Shown here one piece after another: positions 1-5,996 of a stretch of 16,498 nucleotides of DNA (positions within the stretch are counted from its first letter, which is position 1; each line of letters opens with the position of its first letter). The notes under the pieces are model-generated. The model did not search any database. It had not been told where the DNA came from and saw only the letters and a program-made list of their open reading frames with translations. A program made the position numbers and the translations under genes. The DNA comes from JAEUMW01 sp039807745 (GTDB lineage: Bacteria > Pseudomonadota > Gammaproteobacteria > Burkholderiales > JAEUMW01), in assembly GCA_039807745.1 (NCBI GenBank), contig JBDHRV010000077.1:1-16498 (forward strand). Reading direction: 5' to 3'.

Positions 1-3
1 GAT

Positions 4-77
4 GCGGGTGTAGTTCAATGGCAGAACGGCAGCTTCCCAAGCTGCATACGAGGGTTCGATTCCCTTCACCCGCTCCA
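4..77 (+). tRNA. tRNA-Gly (anticodon CCC)
   Basis: The stretch folds as a complete 74-nt cloverleaf including an encoded CCA end. The acceptor arm GCGGGTG (4-10) pairs fully with CACCCGC (67-73), followed by TCCA. The D arm is GTTC/GAAC. The anticodon arm GCAGC/GCTGC closes the loop TTCCCAA, giving anticodon CCC, which reads GGG glycine codons. The T arm carries TTCGATT. The sequence closely resembles the known bacterial glycine CCC tRNA. A small inverted repeat (CTGCG-CT-CGCAG, 96-107) followed by a pyrimidine-rich run lies just downstream and could help end transcription, but it is weak. No integrase or repeated tRNA 3' end is seen nearby. Confidence 0.97.
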
Positions 78-127
78 GTCCCGTTTTCCCCTTTCCTGCG
101 CTCGCAGCCCCTCTTTAGGCAATCTAG

Positions 128-156
128 TTGACAAGCATTCGCGTTAGCGTTTAACT
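128..156 (+). promoter_or_regulatory. Possible sigma70 promoter of the cytochrome c peroxidase gene
   Basis: A perfect -35 box TTGACA at 128-133 is followed after 17 nt by TTAACT at 151-156, which matches the -10 consensus TATAAT at only three of six positions. The pair lies about 50 nt upstream of the start codon at 207. The -35 box and spacing are convincing; the -10 box is poor. Confidence 0.4.
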
Positions 157-206
157 GGCGTGGCGTCTACCCGCATCCAGTTGCGGGGCTCACCAGGGGG
201 AAAAAA

Positions 207-1412
207 ATGAGAACTCGCAATGCCCTTGCATTCGTCCTGTTCGTGACCCTTCTTGGCAGTGCCGGCTTCAGTCATGGTACGGGCACTGCCAACGATCCCT
301 TCGACCTGCGCGCGATCCAGCGCTATCTCACGCCCAAACAGCGCCTGGGTTCGGCACTTTTCTTCGACACCGATCTCTCGCAGCCGAAGGGACAGTCCTG
401 CGCCACCTGTCACGACCCACGATTCGCATTCACCGACCCGGACAAGCGCTTCCCCACGTCCAAGGGCGTCATCCCGGGCCGGTTCGGTAACCGCAACACG
501 CCCACCGCGATGTATATGGCATACAGCCCCGCGTTCGGCTTCAACAAGGAAGAAGCGCTTTTCGTCGGCGGGCAGTTCGTGGACGGTCGCGCCGCCACGC
601 TGGAAGAGCAGGCCAAGCAGCCGTTCCTGAACCCACTGGAAATGCACAATCCGAACCGGGAGCGCGTGATCCAGAAAGTCCGGCAGGCCGAGTACGCGCC
701 GCTCTTCAAGGAGGTTTATGGCAAGGACGCGCTCTGGGACACCGATGCTGCCTATGAGCGCATGGTGGATGCGATCGCCGCGTTCGAGCATACTTCTCTG
801 TTCAACCCGTTTTCGTCGAAGTACGACGCGTACCTCGCCGGTCGCGCCAAGCTGACCGCGCAGGAATTGCGCGGACTCTTCGTCTTCGAGAACGAGCGCA
901 AAGGCAACTGTGCTGCGTGCCACCCGAACCGGCCTGCCAAGGACGGCACACCGGCCGTCTTGACGGATTTCACTTACGACAATATCGGGGTGCCGCGCAA
1001 TCCGTACAGTGCCTTCTACGATCTTCCTGCCGAATTCAACCCCGACGGCAAACGGTTCGTCGACAAGGGTCTGGGCAAGATTGTCCATCGCGCCAACGAG
1101 AACGGTAAGTTCAAGGTGACCACCTTGCGCAACATTGCCCTGACCTCGCCCTATATGCATAACGGCTACTTCAAGAGCCTGCGCGCCGTGGTCGACTTCT
1201 ATAACAGTCGCGACACGAAACCCGTCTGCAAGGACCGCTTCACGTCCGAAGAGCAGGCCGTAAGGACCGGCTGCTGGCCCGAGCCCGAGGTCGCAGAGAA
1301 CGTGAACAAGGACGAACTCGGCAACCTCGGACTCTCCGATCGGGAGATCGACGACCTGGTGGCTTTCCTGCTGACCCTCACCGACGGCTGGGACAAGGAC
1401 GCGCGAAGGTAG
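207..1412 (+). CDS. Di-heme cytochrome c peroxidase / MauG-family protein, secreted
   Basis: A 401-residue exported c-type cytochrome of the bacterial di-heme peroxidase (CCP/MauG) family. Such proteins reduce hydrogen peroxide with electrons from small cytochromes, or oxidise other substrates, in the periplasm. Residues 1-24 form a signal peptide (basic MRTR, hydrophobic core, AGFSHG end). Two heme-binding CxxCH motifs are present: CATCH at 65-69 and CAACH at 235-239. Family motifs are visible around them: SALFFDTDLS, CHDPRFAFTDP, NRNTPT, DGRAATLEEQA (127-137) and SPYMHNGYF (314-322), the last being where a distal heme ligand normally lies. Length is near the family norm. The start has a good ribosome site (AGGGGG at 195-200, 6 nt upstream). 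The gene stands alone between the tRNA and the GNAT gene. Peroxidase versus MauG-like oxidase cannot be decided here. Confidence 0.92.
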   Translation: MRTRNALAFVLFVTLLGSAGFSHGTGTANDPFDLRAIQRYLTPKQRLGSALFFDTDLSQPKGQSCATCHDPRFAFTDPDKRFPTSKGVIPGRFGNRNTPTAMYMAYSPAFGFNKEEALFVGGQFVDGRAATLEEQAKQPFLNPLEMHNPNRERVIQKVRQAEYAPLFKEVYGKDALWDTDAAYERMVDAIAAFEHTSLFNPFSSKYDAYLAGRAKLTAQELRGLFVFENERKGNCAACHPNRPAKDGTPAVLTDFTYDNIGVPRNPYSAFYDLPAEFNPDGKRFVDKGLGKIVHRANENGKFKVTTLRNIALTSPYMHNGYFKSLRAVVDFYNSRDTKPVCKDRFTSEEQAVRTGCWPEPEVAENVNKDELGNLGLSDREIDDLVAFLLTLTDGWDKDARR

Positions 1413-1462
1413 CGGCTGCGCGCAAGCGGGAGAAAGCAGGTCCGACTCGCGCGGGCGGGCCT

Positions 1463-1468
1463 TACAAT
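1463..1468 (+). promoter_or_regulatory. -10-like TACAAT box ahead of the GNAT/deacetylase pair
   Basis: TACAAT lies in the 187-nt gap between the peroxidase stop and the likely GNAT start. No good -35 is visible at 16-18 nt upstream. If used, transcription would begin near 1475, just before the palindrome at 1487-1506. The same box precedes several other genes in this window, which supports it modestly. Confidence 0.4.
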
Positions 1469-1486
1469 AGGGGTCCGTCTCCCGCC

Positions 1487-1506
1487 GCGGGATGCTTGCA
1501 TCCCGC
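1487..1506. repeat. Perfect 20-bp inverted repeat in the GNAT leader
   Basis: The arms GCGGGATGC (1487-1495) and GCATCCCGC (1498-1506) are exact reverse complements around TT. As RNA this makes an 8-bp stem with a CTTG loop. It begins about 12 nt after the expected transcription start from the TACAAT box at 1463. It also contains the first in-frame ATG (1492), making that ATG an unlikely start. There is no T-run after it, so it is not a standard intrinsic terminator. It may be an operator or a leader hairpin; its role is unknown. Confidence 0.6.
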
Positions 1507-1599
1507 GCATCTTGTGTGAATCGACCTAGAATCCCTCCGCTGCGCGAGCCGGCGCACGATGTACCGTCAGCGTCGAGCCGCAACCATGCTGCACCAGGC

Positions 1600-2574
1600 G
1601 TGGCGTTCGATCTTCGCGCCACCGCAGCGCTGTTGCGCGATGCGTTTCCGATTCCTGTCTTCTCCGGCGATGCGTACCTGCGCTGGCTCTACGAGCGCAA
1701 TCCGCATGGCCGTGCCACGGTGGGCGACGTCGACGACGACGACGGCCGACGGGTCGCGCACCTCGGTCTCGTGCCACAGGTGTGGCGCAGCCCGGAGGGC
1801 AGCGAGCGGTTCCTGCTCGCGCTCAATGCGGTGCACGCGGTGCGCCAGTACGCGCGGCAGGCGCGTGCGCCGGCGGGCGCGAGGTCCCGCAAACGGGTGA
1901 CCCTGGCGAATCTTGCCACCGGCCTGTATCAGCAGGCTGCTGTCGAAGGTTACGTCGGCGTATTCGGGGTTCCGAATGCCCAGTCGACGCACACCTTCGT
2001 GCGCAAGCAGGGCTTTCGCCTGATCCGGCCGCTGCCGGTCCGCGCATGCCTGCCCGTACCGCCCTGGCGCGGCAGGGTCGAGAGCTTCGACGCCGATGCG
2101 CAGTTCCTGCGCAGTGACCGCTTCGCGGAGTGGGTGGCGGGACTCGGCGACCTGCCGGTCGAGCGCTGGGTACAGCATGTCTCGACGCCGTGGCTGCGCT
2201 GGCGGCTGGCGCGTCCGCTCGCCCGCTATGCCCTGCATCGCGGGCCGGCCGGCATCGCGATCTCGACCGACGAAGTACGCGGGGGCGCGCGCTTCGCACT
2301 CATCCTCAAGCTTTACCCGCGAATGGACGCCGGGTGGGACGGTCGCAGCCGGATCCTCGCGAACGACCTCGTGTTCGCGGCCTGCAGGTTCCACCGCACG
2401 CCCTTCGCGGTGTACGCGGGCTTCAATCGTCACCTGGATCTCTGGGGGGTGCCGATCCCGCGCCGCTACCTGCCCGCGCCGCTCAACCTGAGCATTCTGT
2501 CGTTGAGCACGGCCCTGGATCAGGCCGGCTTCGACGTCGATACGTACGAATTTCTCGATGGCGACCAGTACTGA
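1600..2574 (+). CDS. GNAT-like acyltransferase, probably polysaccharide-associated
   Basis: About 324 residues if started at GTG 1600. The frame is open back to ATG 1492, but that ATG sits in a palindrome and the codons before 1600 lack the strong G/C third-position bias of the rest, so 1600 is preferred; GTG 1516 is another option. The N-terminal half resembles GNAT-fold proteins found in exopolysaccharide clusters: DAYLRWLYERNP (24-35), a LALNAVHAV strand (73-81), and VFGVPNAQSTHTFVRKQGF (121-139), which matches the C-terminal GNAT motif with its asparagine and GF turn. The canonical Q/R-x-x-G-x-G/A acetyl-CoA loop is not clear; residues 82-104 are an Arg/Ala-rich stretch instead. The C-terminal half (about 200-324) has no domain I can name. 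The gene overlaps the downstream deacetylase by 17 nt, so the two are probably co-translated. Substrate unknown. Confidence 0.65.
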   Translation: MAFDLRATAALLRDAFPIPVFSGDAYLRWLYERNPHGRATVGDVDDDDGRRVAHLGLVPQVWRSPEGSERFLLALNAVHAVRQYARQARAPAGARSRKRVTLANLATGLYQQAAVEGYVGVFGVPNAQSTHTFVRKQGFRLIRPLPVRACLPVPPWRGRVESFDADAQFLRSDRFAEWVAGLGDLPVERWVQHVSTPWLRWRLARPLARYALHRGPAGIAISTDEVRGGARFALILKLYPRMDAGWDGRSRILANDLVFAACRFHRTPFAVYAGFNRHLDLWGVPIPRRYLPAPLNLSILSLSTALDQAGFDVDTYEFLDGDQY

Positions 2575-3406
2575 GGCTGGGCGGGGCATCACCTTCACCC
2601 TCGATCTCGAGGACGGGAGGGAGAACGGGACCGCCGCCGACCGATTCGTGGCCGTGACCCGGCGCCTGCTCGACTTCCTTGCAGCGCGCGGCGTGCGCGG
2701 CACCGTGTTCGTAGTCGGCCAGCTTGCCGAGGATCATCCGAATCTGGTGCGTGAGGTGGCGCGGCAGGGTCACGAGATCGCACTGCACGCATACCGCCAC
2801 GTGCCGCTCACGCAATTCGACGCAGCGGCTTTCCGATCCGACACGAGAAAGGGCAAGGCGCTGCTCGAGGACCTCACCGGGCGCGCGGTAGCCGGCTATC
2901 GGGCGCCGATCTTCTCGCTGGTGCGGTCGACGGCGTGGGCGGCAGACATCCTGGCGGAGTTCGGCTTTGCGTACTCCTCGAGTGTCCTGCCGGCGAAGAG
3001 CCCGCTCTATGGTTTCCCCGGTTGTCCATCGAGTCCCTTCACCTGGCCCGGCGGGCTCATCGAGCTGCCGGTCCCGGTCGCGTCGATCGGCGCCACCGGC
3101 ATCCCGTTTCTCGGTGGCGTCTACCTGCGCGTACTGCCCTGGCCCGTCGTCAGGCTCGGCCTGGCATGGTGTGGACGCCGGCAGAGCCTGTGGACCTATT
3201 GCCACGCGCACGACTTCGATGCCGAGGAGCCGTTCCGCGTGCTCGATGGTCTCGGCTGGGCCGGCAGCCGTCTCTTCTTCGCGCGCCGGGGCCGCATGTT
3301 CGATCGCGTGGAACGTCTGATTCGCGAGGGTGTGGCGCCCACGCTGGCCGACCGGGTCGCGGCGGGCATTCTGGCGCCTCCGATTCCGGCGCGGCTGCTG
3401 GCATGA
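2558..3406 (+). CDS. Polysaccharide deacetylase (NodB-fold) family protein
   Basis: A 282-residue NodB-homology protein (carbohydrate esterase 4 type), expected to remove acetyl groups from N-acetylated sugars using a divalent metal. Motif 1 is TFTLDLEDG (12-20), with the metal-binding acid expected in D16-x-E-D19. This is closer to the DxED form of exopolysaccharide-associated deacetylases than to the usual TFDDG. Motif 2 is HAYRH (77-81), giving the two metal histidines. Motif 3 is GYRAP (113-117). A later WTYCHAHDFD (212-221) probably supplies the catalytic histidine. There is no signal peptide or membrane segment, so action on a cytoplasmic or lipid-linked glycan is suggested. The start overlaps the end of the GNAT gene by 17 nt with no obvious ribosome site, consistent with translational coupling. 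No other polysaccharide biosynthesis gene is in view. Confidence 0.88.
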   Translation: MATSTEAGRGITFTLDLEDGRENGTAADRFVAVTRRLLDFLAARGVRGTVFVVGQLAEDHPNLVREVARQGHEIALHAYRHVPLTQFDAAAFRSDTRKGKALLEDLTGRAVAGYRAPIFSLVRSTAWAADILAEFGFAYSSSVLPAKSPLYGFPGCPSSPFTWPGGLIELPVPVASIGATGIPFLGGVYLRVLPWPVVRLGLAWCGRRQSLWTYCHAHDFDAEEPFRVLDGLGWAGSRLFFARRGRMFDRVERLIREGVAPTLADRVAAGILAPPIPARLLA

Positions 3407-3536
3407 CGTGCTTCATGGCCAATTGTGCTGGCCGGTACGCCGACAGCGGGCGATTTCCGCCGGAGTCCGCTGGAACCACAGGGTCGCCCCCGGGTCCGAA
3501 GTAAGTCTTCGTCTCGCTGCGCTGTTCGACCCGTCC

Positions 3537-4352
3537 ATGAAGAGACTTGCCGCGTGGGCCTGCGCTGCCCTGGTACTTGCGGGTTGCGCCACCAACCCCG
3601 TCACCGGGCGCAAGCAGTTCATCATGGTCTCCGAGTCGGAGGCGATCGCCGCGTCGAAGCAGGCCTACGCCGCGGAGCTCGCCCCGCTCGCGAAGCAGGG
3701 CAAGGTCGACAACGACCCCGCCATGACCAAGCGGGTCCACACAATCACGAGCCGCCTGATCGCCCAGGCGATCAAGTACCGGCCCGAAACGGCGAAGTGG
3801 GACTGGAGCGTGAAGGTGATCGACGATCCGAAGACCATCAACGCCTTCTGCATGGCGGGCGGCAAGATGGCGATCTACAGCGGCCTCATCACCAAGCTCA
3901 ACGCGACCGACGACGAGATCGCGAACGTGATGGGCCACGAGATCGGACACGCGCTCTCCAACCACACCGCGGAGAAGATGTCGGTCGCCATGGCAAGCCA
4001 GCTCGGCGCCGCAATGGTGGGTGTCGCAGCCGGTTCGCAGTATGGCGGTGCGGCCGCGTCGGGTGCGGCGGTCGCCGCGACTCTCGCGGTCCAGCTGCCC
4101 AATAGCCGGACCGCGGAGTCCGAGGCCGACCGCATCGGCATCGAGCTCGCGGCGCGTGCCGGCTACGATCCCAATGCCGCCGTCACCCTGTGGGAAAAGA
4201 TGGCAAAGGCGGCCGGCGGCCGGCAGCCCGAATTCCTGAGCACGCATCCGGCACCGGAAACACGCATCCGCGAGCTGCAGGCGCTCGCGCCGCAGATGAT
4301 GCCTTACTACCTGGACAAGTCACCGCGGCCGGTATATCCGTTGCGCTCGTGA
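3537..4352 (+). CDS. M48-family zinc metalloprotease, lipoprotein
   Basis: A 271-residue lipoprotein peptidase of the M48 (Ste24/HtpX-like, LoiP/YcaL/BepA) group, probably a periplasmic protease for outer-membrane protein quality control. The start at 3537 is chosen because it gives a lipoprotein signal: MKR, a hydrophobic run, then lipobox LAGC with the lipidated Cys17, followed by ATNPVTGRKQF, a common start of this family. The zinc motif HEIGH is at 134-138, the third ligand and following acid are in ESEAD (194-198), and STHPAPETRI (235-244) is the usual C-terminal family motif. Residues 150-188 are Gly/Ala-rich and hydrophobic. The frame is open upstream to 3330, but that extension covers the end of the deacetylase gene and is not likely coding. 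The 130-nt gap before it contains possible hairpins at 3417-3433 and 3444-3472 but no clear promoter. Confidence 0.93.
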   Translation: MKRLAAWACAALVLAGCATNPVTGRKQFIMVSESEAIAASKQAYAAELAPLAKQGKVDNDPAMTKRVHTITSRLIAQAIKYRPETAKWDWSVKVIDDPKTINAFCMAGGKMAIYSGLITKLNATDDEIANVMGHEIGHALSNHTAEKMSVAMASQLGAAMVGVAAGSQYGGAAASGAAVAATLAVQLPNSRTAESEADRIGIELAARAGYDPNAAVTLWEKMAKAAGGRQPEFLSTHPAPETRIRELQALAPQMMPYYLDKSPRPVYPLRS

Positions 4353-4386
4353 GTGTTGCGGCATGCGCGGTCGGGGTGAGCGCGGT

Positions 4387-4392
4387 TACAAT
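4387..4392 (+). promoter_or_regulatory. -10-like TACAAT box 5 nt before the cupin-phosphatase ATG
   Basis: TACAAT ends only 5 nt before the ATG at 4398. A transcript from this box would begin at about the start codon itself, giving a leaderless message. No convincing -35 is seen at 16-19 nt upstream; TTGCGG at 4356-4361 is too far (25 nt). Confidence 0.4.
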
Positions 4393-4397
4393 GCCGC

Positions 4398-5402
4398 ATG
4401 CTCAGGATCTCGTCGTACCCCGATATTGCCCCGTACGTGACCAAGGACGGCTCGCTCGTGCGCGAGCTGATGCATCCGTCGCGTCATGACAACCGTGCCC
4501 AGAGCCTTGCGGAGGCTGTCGTTCCCGTGGGCGGCGAAACGGCGCTGCACCGCCACTGCGCCAGCGAAGAGCTCTATCACGTGACCGGCGGCGTCGGCTT
4601 GATGACCCTGGGCGCCGAGACCTTCGAGATCCGCCGCGGCGACACGGTCTGCATCGACCCCGGTACGCCGCATCGGGTCCGCAACACCGGCTCCGAGCCG
4701 CTCGTGATCCTGTGCGCCTGTGCGCCCGCCTATTCCCACGACGACACCGAGCTGCTCACCGAACGCAGCGTGAGGACGGCGTTCATCCTGATCCGGCATG
4801 GCGAGACTGCCTGGAACGCCGAGGAGCGCATGCAGGGGCACGAGGACATTCCGCTGAACGAACGCGGCCGCGCCCAGGCCGAGGCGCTCGGCGCCCGCTT
4901 GGCGGGCGAGACGATCCATGCCCTGTACTCCAGCGATCTCAAGCGCGCGCTCGAGACCGCGCAGCGCATCAGCGCCTCCACCGGCCACCCCGTCGTGCAC
5001 GATGCCCGCTTGCGGGAACGCCATCTCGGTGTCCTGCAGGGCGTGCTCAGATCGACCGCCCACGAAACGACCGGTGAGGTGTACGCCCGCTACCGGGCAA
5101 GCGATCCGGACTACGTGATTCCTGGCGGCGAGAGCACGCGCCAGTTTGCGGCGCGCGTGCTGGCCTGCATCGGCGATCTGGTGCACCGCCATCCGGGCGA
5201 GACGGTGCTGGTGGTGGCTCACGGCGGTGTGCTGGATCAGCTCTACCGTCACGCCCGCGACCTCCCGATCTCCGGCCCTCGTGCCTTGACCCTGCGCAAT
5301 ACGAGCGTGAACCGCGTCGAGGTCGAGGCAGATCGCTGGTCGCTCGGCGAGTGGGGCGATGTGCGCCACCTCGACCAGGCGCTGGCACTGGACGACGTCT
5401 GA
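4398..5402 (+). CDS. Fused cupin domain + histidine phosphatase (phosphoglycerate mutase-like)
   Basis: One 334-residue chain with two complete domains. Residues about 1-118 are a single cupin barrel: HRHCASEELYHVTGG (51-65) carries the His, His and Glu metal ligands of cupin motif 1, and GDTVCIDPGTPHRVRN (81-96) is motif 2 with H92. Residues about 127-334 are a histidine phosphatase: LIRHGETAWN (131-140) contains the phospho-accepting H134, followed by SSDLKRALETA (178-188), acidic E207 in LRERHLG, and VVAHGGVLDQL (272-282) with the second catalytic His275. The cupin ends with AYSHDD, which looks like a normal free-cupin tail, and runs into the phosphatase after a short TELLTERSVRT link without a stop. 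Substrate is unknown; small sugar phosphates or nucleotides are plausible. No ribosome site is visible, and a TACAAT box suggests leaderless translation. The next gene, lutC, converges after 3 nt. Confidence 0.9.
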   Translation: MLRISSYPDIAPYVTKDGSLVRELMHPSRHDNRAQSLAEAVVPVGGETALHRHCASEELYHVTGGVGLMTLGAETFEIRRGDTVCIDPGTPHRVRNTGSEPLVILCACAPAYSHDDTELLTERSVRTAFILIRHGETAWNAEERMQGHEDIPLNERGRAQAEALGARLAGETIHALYSSDLKRALETAQRISASTGHPVVHDARLRERHLGVLQGVLRSTAHETTGEVYARYRASDPDYVIPGGESTRQFAARVLACIGDLVHRHPGETVLVVAHGGVLDQLYRHARDLPISGPRALTLRNTSVNRVEVEADRWSLGEWGDVRHLDQALALDDV

Positions 5403-5405
5403 GCG

Positions 5406-5996
5406 CTATTGCGGCGGCGGCTGCAGCACCACGGTCAGGCTGCGCACGCCTTGCGCGCCGTGGATCAGGATGCCCTCGATGTCGGCCGTCGCCGACGGCC
5501 CCGTCATCAGTACGGCGTAGCGCGCTTCGCGAAACCCCGGATCTTCGTAGGCGTGATGAAGGTTGGGGAGGATCGCGCCCGGGTCGAGCAGGATCACGAA
5601 GTGCTGCACGAGATAGCCGATGGCGTTGACCTTGAGCTCGGTCTCGCTCAGGAAAACCGAGCCCGTCTCGGCGACGCCGAAGCGCGCACGCACCACACCC
5701 ACGTCGACATCCTGCAGCTCGGCTGGTGCGCGCATGGCACCGAGATCGCGGGTCCCGGTCACCTCGGGCGTCGCGGAGCAGATCACCCGGGCATCCGGAA
5801 AGCGCTCGCGCACGAGGGCGCCGACATCCGCACCGCGCGGAAGCTCGGCAATCTTCCCACCCATGCGGGTGACGCCCTCCTTGAACTGATCGAGCGCGGG
5901 CGGGAGGTTCGCGTCGAAGCGCGGCACGTCCGGCAGCGGGCGCGGGGCGGGCTGGTTGCGGCGGATCACGCCGAGCATGTTGTCGCGACTGCTCAT
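5406..5996 (-). CDS. lutC: Lactate utilization protein C (LUD domain)
   Basis: A 196-residue LUD-domain protein, third gene of the L-lactate oxidation operon. LutABC together convert L-lactate to pyruvate and replace or back up the flavin L-lactate dehydrogenase. Visible family features are CSATPEVTG (73-81), GVAETGSVFL (107-116), LLDPGAILPNLHHAY (136-150) and PSATADIEGILIHGAQG (167-183), the most conserved LUD segment. The ATG at 5996 overlaps the lutB stop in an ATGA, so translation is coupled. The frame is open well upstream but that is antisense-frame shadow of lutB. The stop is 3 nt from the convergent cupin-phosphatase stop. LutC itself has no iron-sulfur motif and its exact role in the complex is not settled. 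Confidence 0.93.
   Translation of the reverse strand: MSSRDNMLGVIRRNQPAPRPLPDVPRFDANLPPALDQFKEGVTRMGGKIAELPRGADVGALVRERFPDARVICSATPEVTGTRDLGAMRAPAELQDVDVGVVRARFGVAETGSVFLSETELKVNAIGYLVQHFVILLDPGAILPNLHHAYEDPGFREARYAVLMTGPSATADIEGILIHGAQGVRSLTVVLQPPPQ

Noticed and set aside
4..206. tRNA-Gly as an attachment site for a mobile element
   Set aside because: There is no integrase, no second copy of the tRNA 3' end, and the downstream genes look chromosomal.
1567..2703. A 378-codon minus-strand open frame opposite the GNAT and deacetylase genes
   Set aside because: No motif is visible and it opposes genes with recognisable domains; judged a GC-driven artefact.
3417..3472. Inverted repeats after the deacetylase stop (GGCCA/TGGCC and CAGCG/CGCTG) as a terminator
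   Set aside because: Stems are short or interrupted and no T-run follows; chance pairing is likely at this GC content.
3330..3536. Upstream extension of the M48 protease frame
   Set aside because: It overlaps the end of the deacetylase gene in another frame and would bury the lipoprotein signal peptide that starts cleanly at 3537.
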